From assembly GCA_014904985.1 (NCBI GenBank), contig MU129081.1:5801-69800 (forward strand): DNA of 64,000 bases, in the 5' to 3' direction. Origin of the DNA: Hydnum rufescens UP504. Its lineage: Eukaryota; Basidiomycota; Agaricomycetes; Cantharellales; Hydnaceae. Made by a program: the position numbers and the translations under genes. Below the pieces are notes generated by a model. The model was not told the origin of the DNA and made no database searches. It saw only the letters and a list, made by a program, of their open reading frames with translations. Positions 1 through 9,959 of this stretch are shown here, one piece after another; position 1 is the first letter of the stretch, and every line of letters starts with the position of its first letter.

Positions 1-7
1 GGGTATT

Positions 8-3000
8 ATGGGTGATGATTCATCCGACTTGCCTCGCACCGCTTTACGTCCAGCGCCTCGTCTTGCCTCGCTTTCAAGCCCTCCTCCTAGATCTCCAGTG
101 CCCAACGCCCCATGCCATCCCCAAACTCTTCTCGACGAGAACTCGCAGGTCCAATCGCCTTCAACCCCGTCCAATGATGCTTCTCCGAACCAACCATCAC
201 ACGTCCGTGCATCCACGGCATCCAACCAATGCCTCAGCAATCATATCCAGACTATCTCAATGAGAGCGCCGGGCAGGATGGGATGCCGCTCTCGTGTTCT
301 GGCCTCGATAATCCGTGATATGCCATGCTCCACTTTCCTGGCCCACATCACTCAGGTTTTATCGACGTTCGTGGCGGAGGTAATCGAGGCAGTTAAAACC
401 ATGCGCGACGGAGGAGAGGGATGGATGCATACACCTGCTCATAGTTCGGGTCACAAAGTTTCTTGAGAGCTTTGTGGGCGGGTTGAAGGGGAGCAACATC
501 TCCGATAATACGGCATAGCTTCAAGTTTATTTATCTTGAGGCGGTATGCTTCCCAATTTCCTCGCACAATCTCCTACAGTGAAATATACCTGTTTCGGCT
601 ATAGGAACCTAATGGCAATTTGTGCTGATGCAGAGCGATGGTCCAGTTTGAACCTTCTGAGTCTCTATGTCCAGCGTGATCAAATTATGACTGCGATATC
701 GAGGCACGGAGAGAATCTCACAGATTGTTTCCTTGCGTTCCAAGTGAGTGTCTATTCAACAGGTCTCCTCTCACTTCGCGAAGATGTGCTGATATCCTTG
801 TAAAGATCGTCACATCAATAACAGCAGCCAAACCTGTGGACAGAGTAGGGACGGTCGCATCTCCGGGCCCATCAGTCCCAGCAAGACCCCTATTAACCTC
901 TGAAAATGCACCGGTGAGTAATTTGGGGCTATCAGCAATTCAATGATGTTAAATTCGGTTTTTAGACTTTGGGCTTACCGGAAGGACTGCACAAGTTTTC
1001 CGAACATCGGGCGGGTCAGGCAGTGTTTGAGCAAATCGGCGTGGCTGTTCAAGGACGACCAGAGGAGATCGGGTTACAAGCGACCTCGACACCACTGGGC
1101 TCAAGGTAATTGACATCCTTGGTTCAATATAGCAATAAGAGACTGATGGAGACGAAACAGGGATGCGGGGATGACTGGACCGCGAACTCGCCAGGATCGC
1201 TATGTTTCATATCTTACAAACCAAATCTTGGAGCTTACGGCGGAAGTGCGCAGTGTCTTGCGACATATCCCGGTCGGTACGGATGCCGGAGCGCAGGTTG
1301 TGAGATGGGAAACTCACCGACAGCCGACTGGGGACCCGACACGTCAATTTAGTGAAACAGTTACAGCCACATTGGAGCTCCTGACCGAATTGCGTGGTGT
1401 CGGGGAGATCAGATTGGATTCGGCCACGCTGGCCGGAAAGATGAACGATCTGTCAAGGAATTTGCACGATCTGGGTCTTTGGGGCGAGGCGTGTGAAGTA
1501 CAGACTATGGCAGTGGTACTATACCGCACTGGAGAGGACAAACCACATCTTGCTAGTGGTCTTTTTGGCCTCTCCCTTTGTCTTTCGGGCTTGGGCCGTG
1601 ATGAAGAGGCCCTCAGAGCAAGTGTGGAAGCGTTGAGCATTCGTCGCTCACTAGTGGCAGATCAACCCGAAATATTCCACCCAGATCTTGCTCATTCTCT
1701 TAACATCCTCTCCGTTGATCTTTCGAAATTTGGCCGCAAGGAAGAGGCCCTCAAGGCAACTGAGGAGGCCTTGAGCATTCGTCGCTTGCTAGCCACAGAT
1801 CGCCCGGAAGTATTCCGCTCAGATCTCGCTCGTTCTCTTGGCAACCACTCCAATTGTCTTTCAGAATTTGGCCGCAATGAAGAGGCCCTGAAGGCAACTG
1901 AGGAGGCCTTGGGCATTCGTCGCTTGCTAGCCGCAGATCGCCCCGAAGTATTCCTCCCAGATCTCGCTCGTTCTCTTAGCAACCACTCCAATCATCTTTC
2001 AAAATTTGGCCGCGATGAAGAGGCCCTGAAGGCAACTGAGGAGGCCTTGGCCATTTATCGCTTGCTAGCCGCAGATCGCCCGGAAGTATTCCTCCCAGAT
2101 CTCGCTGGTTCTCTTAACAACCACTCTATTGATCTTTCGAAATTTGGCCGCGATGAAGAGGCCCTGAAGGCAAATGAGGAGGCCTTGGCCATTTATCGCT
2201 TGCTAGCCGCAGATCGCCCCGAAGTATTCCTCCCAGATCTCGCTCGTTCTCTTAGCAACCACTCCAATCATCTTTCAAAATTTGGCCGCGATGAAGAGGC
2301 CCTGAAGGCAACTGAGGAGGCCTTGGCCATTTATCGCTTGCTAGTCGCAGATCGCCCCGAAGTATTCCGCCCAGATCTCGCTCGTTCTCTTAGCAACCAC
2401 TCCAATGCTCTTTCAAAATTTGGCCGCCATGAAAAGGCCCTGGAGGCAACTGAGGAGGCCTTGAGCATTCATTGCTTGCTAGCCGCAGATCGACCCGAAG
2501 TATTCCGCCCAGATCTCGCTCTTTCTCTTAGCAACCACTCTATTGATCTTTCGAAATTTGGCCGCGATGAAGAGGCCCTGAAGGCAACTGAGGAGGCCTT
2601 GGCCATTTATCGCTTGCTAGCCGCAGATCGCCCCGAAGTATTCCACCCAGATCTCGCTCGTTCTTTTAACAACCTCTCCGTTTATCTTTCAAAATTTGGC
2701 CGCGATGAAGAGGCCCTGAAGGCAACTGAGGAGGCCTTGAGCATTCATCGCTTGCTAGCCGCAGATCGACCCGAAGTATTCCGCCCAGATCTCGCTCTTT
2801 CTCTTAGCAACCACTCTATTGATCTTTCGAAATTTGGCCGCGATGAAGAGGCCCTGAAGGCAACTGAGGAGGCCTTGGCCATTTATCGCTTGCTAGTCGC
2901 AGATCGCCCCGAAGTATTCCGCCCAGATCTCGCTCGTTCTCTTAGCAACCACTCCAATTGTCTTTCGAAATTTGGCCGCGATGAAGAGGCCCTCACGGCA

Positions 3001-3396
3001 AATGAGGAGGCCTTGGCCATTCATCGCTTACTAGTTGCAGATCGCCCCGAAGTATTCCGCCTAGATCTCGCTCATTCTCTTGACAACCACTCCATTCGTC
3101 TTTCAAGATTTGGCCGCGATGAAGAGGCCCTCAAGGCAAACGAGGAGGCCTTGAGCATTATTCGCTTGCTAGCTGCGGATCGACCCGAAGCGTTCCGCCT
3201 GGATCTTGCTCATTCTCTTCATAACCTCTCCATTGGTCTTTCAGAATTTGACCGCCACGAAGAGGCCCTCAAGGCAAATAAGGAGGCCTTAGGCATTTAT
3301 CGCTTACTAGCCGCAGATCACCCCGAAGTATTCCTCCCAGATCTCGCTGATCTCTTGACAACCACTCGACTATCTTTCAAAATTTGGCCGCGATGA
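8..3396 (+). CDS. TPR-array protein, copy 1 (5' exons partly broken)
   Basis: The main exon is open from 1161 to 3396 and carries about 13 TPR-type repeats of 46 residues, with a core like ALKATEEALSIRRLLAADRP followed by EVFxPDLAxSLSNHS. Upstream, introns with good GT-AG ends lie at 744-805, 914-965 and 1106-1160. They join short exons reading TDCFLAFQ, then IVTSITAAKP, then GQAVFEQIGVAVQG. The farthest 5' exon (about 150-480) encodes a helical segment (IIRDMP...VVAEVIEAVKTMRDG) but is out of frame in several places compared with copy 2. A 2-bp deletion near 3350 shifts the frame, so the protein ends DLADLLTTTRL instead of the shared SIRRSLIKD-type tail at 3458. TPR arrays are protein-binding scaffolds; no catalytic domain is visible. 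Whether it is expressed is uncertain. Confidence 0.6.
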
Positions 3397-3450
3397 AGAG
3401 GCTCTCAACGCAAAGGAGGAGGCCTTGAGCATTCGTCGCTCACTAATCAA
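1603..3450 (+). repeat. 138-bp tandem repeat array coding TPR units (copy 1)
   Basis: The motif GAAGAGGCCCT recurs at 1603, 1741, 1879, 2017, 2155, 2293, 2431 (variant GAAAAG), 2569, 2707, 2845, 2983, 3121 and 3259, a strict spacing of 138 bp (46 codons), then at 3395 after a 2-bp deletion. Adjacent units are almost identical at the DNA level. Some pairs look like two-unit higher-order duplications: units starting about 2461 and 2737 both read SIHxLLAADRP then LALSLSNHSIDLSK. Confidence 0.9.
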
Positions 3451-3458
3451 GGATTGAT

Positions 3459-5090
3459 CCGTACTCCACCCAGATCTTGCTCATTCTCTTAATAACCTCT
3501 CCATTCATCTTTCGACATAACTAGGCTGCTGCGAGGGCTGCTATCTTGCCAGCATCTGCCTTAACGTTAAATTGACGACATGCCTTCAGTTCGAATGACA
3601 TCCAATGTCCCTAGTATCTGCAAGGGGACTCGTTCGGCCGCGACACCGATGAGCTTGACCCTACCTGGTTGTTCGGTTAAATATGGGGCCCCGAGTGTTC
3701 CCCCCTCCCTCCCTCCCCCATACGCGCGGTAAAGAAGTGTCAAGGCGCTCCGAATGGGGAATGTGGGTGCTGCTTCCAGAGCCCGACGGTGCATCCTTGG
3801 TCAAGACTCAACAACGCTTAGAGTGAGAATAGATAATGGGCAGAGAGTATCAGAAAATGTTCCTAATCCTGTTTTGGGCTGGTGGGTTCGAAGGGAATCA
3901 TCTAAGCCAGTGCTCAAAGAGGTGTGATTCAATGCTGGTGGTCGGGGTTTTTGATACTGTATGTATGAATTGTTTGTCGCTTCTCCCCCTTTATTGTCCA
4001 GGCGCCCGTGGGATGGCTCACCCCTGATTGCATTCGTCGACAATCTTCTTCTCTTTGGCTTTGAAATCGCCAGGGCATCATCCTACCGCTTACAGTACGC
4101 GCTACGTATGGGTTTGTAAGACTCATTGAAGCTTTCTCATTTGTCAATACAAGTTGGGGGGGACACTCTCTGAACATGTTTGGAAGTGGATGTTGTATTA
4201 ATCTAAGGGCTCTTCGAGTGGTGGATTAATAATTTATAGCTAACTAGGAAACGAAGAGGAAGGGTTCACTGGTACAACATGCTTGAATCGACAATTTTCT
4301 AAACACCCCACCAAAGTAGGTAACACGGTATCCCGGGGTCCGTAAAACCCAACACGACTTCCGGGTATTCGTATCAGACCATCCTAGAAATCAGCCGAAC
4401 GCGACGACGAAAAAAAAACGCCGAGCTCCTCAAAACCTCTTGCGTCGTGGCTATTTCCCAAGTCTGGATCTCTGATGCATCAGAATGCAGGGGTCTGCGT
4501 TCTGCACTGCTTACAGGTCCATGTTTTTTTTATTGCTTAAATCCAGTTTCAAAATCAGCGAGCCGGGATACCACCTACCTCACTGTAGGAGCTAGCAAGG
4601 GAGGGGGGGGGGGGGTTACTCTCGCCTTGGGATCAAAAAGACCAGAGATCAATGAGAAAGCTTTGATTCCAGATTCATTGGGCTTTACACTCGTCGATTC
4701 CGCGATGAACATGCAGGAAACATAACCACCTAGAAATAAAAACAAACCGTACCAAAAAAAAAAAAATTCTTGTTCAAGGACTTGTCCAAGATGTAAGCTC
4801 GGACTTCAGTCTTCAACCATCACAGAAAAGTGGATATGGGCAAGGGGAACTAGGATGGGGGGGGGTGGGGGGGGTGGGGGTAATTCTCATCCCGATGTAA
4901 GGTATAATGATCAGCGCAAGCCATTAGTAACGGTCCATTGTTCGTTCGCTGTCTCGAGGCCATATACATTCCCGCATCATCCACACTGCTTACTCTCCCG
5001 GCCCTTCATCAAACGGCGATGGGACGAGAGGTACTGCCGGCACCCCACTTCTTCGCCACGCCGAAGGTGCTATATGAATTGCATGTTAGT
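3459..5090. other. Duplicated post-TPR block with no clear gene (copy 1)
   Basis: This stretch has counterparts at about 12747-14010 and 32665-34300. Its first part, to about 3600, still reads as decayed TPR coding (LHPDLAHSLNN, LSIHLS) after the TGA that closes the array, so it is probably the lost 3' end of a formerly longer TPR gene. The rest has only short open frames that do not agree between copies. It contains long G runs near 4598-4616 and 4857-4878 and an A run near 4755-4766. I see no RNA gene. Confidence 0.6.
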
Positions 5091-5095
5091 GCGGG

Positions 5096-5745
5096 TTAAC
5101 GTCTCCCAAAAGCACACTGCAACATACACTGTGATTCAGGAGACAAATGGTCCTCTGTGTGACGGGCCTGTGATGACGTCCGCGAGATGGCTGCCCCGAC
5201 CCACGAGTCCGCAGAGCGTGCCGAGTGTCGACTATCTCGGTTCACAGAAGAGACTCCCCATCTCCAATGTGGTCGGGAAAACTGGTAGGCGTGAGTGGCT
5301 GGGGAAAAACAATCTCGAGTGTATTCCGAATGTGAGGGAGATGAGGGGCACCTCTGGGCCGGGAGCCATTCTGATGAGATGGAGAAGGATTGCCGGATGA
5401 AGAATGTATCGAAGAACGCGCAAATGAATTTCGTACAGATGCGTGATGCGAAGGAGGAGGGCGAAAACTGGGAGACAGAGACTGTGATGAAGGAGGATGG
5501 GGCGACAAAGACGAGTGAGGATAAGGCGAGGCTGATAATAGGGGACACGGCGAGAATACGCTGGGGAATCCTTCGGGTCTGCAGTTCCTTCGGTCGTGAG
5601 TGACCTCCCAGTCTGGGTCCATCCATGTACTACTAGGGGGAAGGCCGGGTCGGACGGTGAAGGCCACGAGGAAGAAGCATCACTTGTGACAGGGGAAGAA
5701 AGCATTCAGAAGGGAAAGAGGCAGGAGTCGAAGGGGGAGAGCCTT
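5096..5745 (-). pseudogene. 5'-truncated membrane-protein gene fragment (copy 1)
   Basis: On the - strand this matches the cytoplasmic, Ser/Pro-rich half of the intact gene at 34.3-35.7 kb (shared peptides SPSPSDPAFPLV, DPKDSP, RPRGAPHLPHIRNTLEIV). Similarity stops abruptly near 5745, where the intact gene goes on into its membrane segment. The sequence here instead continues into the FAD-monooxygenase flank. The remaining part is spread over several frames. It is a duplication-breakpoint remnant without signal peptide, ectodomain or membrane anchor. Confidence 0.7.
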
Positions 5746-6601
5746 TTTCTGAGCACGAAACCACACGTCTCACCAAGTTACGAGCTTTATACCCTGTTGC
5801 AGCTCATCGACTCTATACTCGATGTTGGCAAAAACGCGCAGAGGACACCGTTTGCGAAGTTGGACAATAACGTGGGGAGTAGCGGTGCTTGGCGTGTGCG
5901 GTATAATATGCAACGGGATGTTAAGGGAGGTGGGGAGGAAGTAAGACCGACTGATCACAATCAGTCTACTGCCCGTTTTTCTTTTCCCACTATGACGATG
6001 CACTATATTTGCAATCATATTTATTCGGACTTCACACTTTTATTTCCTGCTACTGTATGGCTAGCGAGACCTTGTTGGAGGTACAAGCTCGGATACATGT
6101 ATTACATGGGATATATTGTACCGGCCCGCCAAATATATGCAAGTTCCTGCTCCCCCCCCCCCATCTACCTGAGCCATCCGCTCAACAGACCTAGCCAGAG
6201 ATAACCATGCCCGACTGGGTAGGAGTCTGGAAATAGGGCAAAAATAGGGTAGATGATGATTTCGAGGGTTCTAAGTGTGAAATCAATGCGACAAGGAGAG
6301 GGATCGTGTGTCTGGTAATCTCCCGGATCGAAAACGAAGAGCCCGAGCAGTGGGATACGGTGTCTTCTTGCATGCTTCACAGTCAAGTCTAATGCGTGAA
6401 CTGACAAGCAGTCAGTCTCCCTCTAGCGATCAGAGTTCTCTGACTGGCGACATATATCCTCCATCCTCATCCTCATCCAATCACCACAGATTCGCCAGGC
6501 GGAGAATCGACAGGATGCTCCCGGAGTCCCAGGTCTCCAAAAGTTGCCTATAGGGAGGATTTGCGTCGACTACTGCGGCTACTTTCCGCATCGCCAATCT
6601 T

Positions 6602-8385
6602 TCAGGAAGTTCTTGAGGGACACCACGAGCCCACGGCAGATGAGTGAGGCGAACGGCTTTCTCGGTTGTATCGAGGGATGACAAGTGTAATTACGCAGCA
6701 CGAAGAGACTGCAGAGATTTTTGAACAGTATTTCTCTGCGCCTTGCAATTGAGCATCATGGACAAAGTAGGTGTCGGGCCGAATGATAATGACTGAGGGA
6801 AAGGCCTTCCGGGCCTGGGTAGCATCGACGTCGTATGCCCTCGGGACGTGACCTTGAGTATCGACGAGCACCGATTCACTCTCCCTGAACCCGCATCAGG
6901 CGGATTCTCGGGAAGAACAAGGTACAAATCGGCAAGGCGATCGCCATCTTTATTGTATTTTCCAAGCCCATGCAAGATGTCTTCAGTTGAACTGGGTACG
7001 AGTACGAGATTGGGGCCATCTGGAGCTCGATCCCCTGCTTGTATCGGCTCGTCCTCATTCCCATACGGCATTTACACCTTGGTTCTGACGTCGACCTTCT
7101 CCCTATCGAGACGCCGGTCTAAGACGATCTCGCTTCATTGGTAATTTACCCCCAGTTGCTTGAATATATGGTCGCGCGCGAAACGCGGATTGACACTCTG
7201 GGATGTGTCCTTGGAAGCCATGCCTCCGTCGGACATTGATTGGGTGTGTAGGTTGGTCGTCAACTCGAGCATCTCTTTGATTGGAGGCATACGGTCCGTT
7301 TCATATGTCGAGAGGAGTAGTGAGTAGACAGATTTTTCATGACAAGGGAATATTCCACACCAAACCGACCCACATATTATATCGACGGCCTTTTGAATTT
7401 CCTTCGGAGTCTCGTTACCCACTACTGCGAAGTGAGGAGCTGGACCCACTGGCATGGGCAAGGCCAGCACTCTGAACGCCATCAGTCACGAGGATTCGAA
7501 ATTATCACGCAACAGGAAGACATACAACCTGGTGGCGGCACTTTCATAGGCGGCCCAATACTTTCGTAAGGAAAAGAGAGCGCTAAAAACTATCAATCGA
7601 CAGTGCATGTAAGAGCAGGAACCTCACCTCACGATTCGGGCCTTCCATATCTACCTCAGCTACAGGGAACCCTTGTTTCTCCACCGTTTCTCCCCAGAAA
7701 TTAATGCCGAGGCGTTTTGGAGTAGTCCCTGTTTTTCGGAAGGACGCCTTAATTGAACATATCTAAGGAGATGGAGAAAGGAGAAAAATAACCTCGTGCT
7801 CCATCGGCGCCGATCACCCAGTCCACTTCCAAGGCTTCATTCTCGGAAGAACCGCGTTTGCCGTGTTTTAGGAGGTTCGTAGTCCGTGTGAGCATCTTGT
7901 GCAAAGTCGACGAGTTCCGTCCCTAGTTCGACCGTAACACCGAACCGACAAAGGTGAGAACGTAAGATTGCCTCCTAATGCCAGTTTTTCCGTCATACGT
8001 GGGGGTTCAATAGAATTATCGAATATGTCTGTGACCAGCCCAAGGATCTTGAACAACTTGAGAATCCTAGGCCGCAGTAGAGTATTGGGTTGGGGTCCAA
8101 GACCAGGGAGCCAGGGAGGTCCAAACGCGCTTACTTGGATTCCATTACCACGGACACCGATCTGATAATCCAGAGCCTTTTCTGAGGCGAACGGGGATCC
8201 CAGTCTTGGGCAGAACAAGGGTAGCGGCGAGACCACCTGCATCATCCGCATCAGTGACAAATTAGCGTACATGGGGCATTGGGGGGAGGTGCATTGCCCA
8301 GCGCCAACCTATACGGGAATCAGATTACTGGACACGTCGGGTCTTCGGTGGGACGACCTACAATGAGTTCTTGGGGTGATGACAT
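6602..8385 (-). pseudogene. FAD phenol-hydroxylase-like monooxygenase, internally deleted (copy 1)
   Basis: Read on the - strand from ATG at 8385 (MSSPQELIVG). A second short exon gives VGAGQ in place of the usual VGAGP dinucleotide-binding loop. Then come TGIPVRL and GVRGNGIQ, VDWVIGADGAR (FAD contact) near 7800, the helix LLSTYETDRMPPIKEMLE near 7300, and the C-terminal thioredoxin-fold part (VDTQGHVPRAYDVDATQARK) near 6850. Compared with copy 2 it lacks about 150 bp at 7972 and about 375 bp near 7380. The second gap removes the HVHxPxxGQGxNSS flavin-binding segment, so this copy should be inactive. The family hydroxylates phenolic rings using NADPH and O2. Confidence 0.7.
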
Positions 8386-8894
8386 ATGTGGATGAAGATG
8401 TGAAGGACACGTACACTACGATATTCCTCCTCATATCGACGATTAAGGCTGTGCCGTGTGTGCGTAGGGGTTGGTGTCGAGCCGACATCCTCCAACAATC
8501 GTGTAAGATCTTACGCCGCTGCAGTCCTGACAGGGCTGCGTAAGCGTGTTACCAAGTTCAACCACATTTCCAGTCAAGGGCCCTTGTACAACTCATTCAC
8601 AAGATCGGCCATCGAATGCTTGGCTCGACGATCCGCTGTGGATCCAGAAATGACATTTGGATATGCATAGCAAGACATGTCGCCAGAGGGGAGAAGAACT
8701 GGGCAAAGTATGCAAGGAATAGCAATATAGATAGAGCTGCTTGTATCATTCTTGTATAAGAGTCCTATGTCCCCGACTCTGATATTTACATAAGAGGAGT
8801 GTTTTCGCTCTCGCGCCGCATGCAGGAGGATGAAATGGGCGAAATCCAGGTCCGCCGAGCGACATGAGTAGCAGAAGACAGAGCCCGAGAGCTC

Positions 8895-9120
8895 GAACAC
8901 GAGTTCTCGACTTCCATAGATCTTTCAAAATCTGATCGCCGTCAGGACGCACTGAAGGTAAATGGCGAAGACCGACCGCGTCCTGGAAGCAGACCGACCC
9001 CGAAATATTATGGCTAGGTCGCGTTCACTCTCGTGTTAACTTCTCTACCCATCTTTTAAAATTGGGCCACCATGGGGAAGTGATCAAGACAAATCCAGAG
9101 GGCACGAATATTTACAGTAA
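8895..9120 (+). pseudogene. Decayed TPR-repeat stub (copy 1)
   Basis: Nucleotides resemble one and a half TPR units: CATAGATCTTTCAAAATCTG, then a CTGAAGGTAAATG stretch, then GAAGCAGACCGACCCCGAAA (compare GCCGCAGATCGACCCGAAGT) and CGTTCACTCTCGTGTTAAC. Stops interrupt every frame. The same stub occurs at 18240-18445. It is a relic of another TPR gene that once stood 5' of the next unit. Confidence 0.6.
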
Positions 9121-9918
9121 TGTCCCCTGATTGAGCGACCAGGGAGAAGAGTACTCCATAGGCGTGGTAATTCTGGGAAATAGTCACGAGAGTGGCGAGA
9201 TCAGAGACGAACCAGATACTCTACGCGGACTCGAGAGTAATAAAAGACAGAATTGTACGCATGGTACATCTAGGAGACCTCCTTTAAGCCAGGGGATAAA
9301 GTCTAAGCCAAGAATTCCAGCCTGAGGCGTGCAAGACCAATCTAACGGCTGTACGGAGATGCGAAGGTATCTACAGTACACCCCCTTGAGGCACCAAAAA
9401 GAGCGAGTCAGTATCAAGTGGATTGACAGAGATCCGGGGGGCGGTTCATCGACTGGTCAAAGGTTTGTAATTTATGAAAAACGCGGATAAGAACAGCTGA
9501 AATGGAGCGCGGTAACGATTGGGATCAATGTTCATCAGAGTCAACCCTGGGGAAGCGGAAGTCGTTTGGCACCGTCTGAAGCAGCTTTGGATGAGGCAGC
9601 AAAGCTCAAGAACCTTCTTTCCTTCAGTTCAGTCGCCGAGGCAGAGAGTGTGTGAGCGTGCTGCCGTGGTAGCAACGTAGCAGCAGGGTCATTCTGGCCC
9701 CAATACTGGAACAAGGAAACTCGAGCAACTAGACGGAACGTCCGAGACGACGATTCGACGAATAGGGAAGGTGCGCCTAATTGTAAAGGGAAAAGCTTCC
9801 GTCAAGATGAAATACCCTCACCTGTGCAAAGCGCTTGCGGAGCATCTGGCAATCACGGCTTAAATAGGGAAAGCTTCGTCCTGGGACTTGGCGGTGGCTA
9901 AATCACATATCGAGTACA
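9121..9918. other. No gene recognised; spacer before TPR copy 2
   Basis: Matches 18446-19270 in the next unit. Short open frames on both strands (for example 9131-9325 +, 9184-9417 -) exist in both copies but resemble no family I know and show no codon-level conservation that I can see. It probably contains the promoter of the following TPR gene. Confidence 0.5.
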
Positions 9919-9959
9919 ATGCGCTGTCTATCACTTCGTCTGGGTACTAGCAACTACTT

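Noticed and set aside
1692..1991. Long antisense ORFs across TPR arrays (Arg/Ser/Ala-rich), also at 11946-12511 and 32424-32639
   Set aside because: They stay open only because the 138-bp unit has no stop in that antisense frame. They have no independent start context or domain.
1603..3450. Regularly spaced repeats resembling a CRISPR-like array
   Set aside because: The whole 138-bp unit is repeated, with no unique spacers, and it codes for TPR repeats in a eukaryotic gene.
3456..3458. Shared in-frame TGA as a possible selenocysteine codon
   Set aside because: No SECIS-like structure is evident, fungi of this group generally lack the pathway, and TPR repeats have no Cys at this position.
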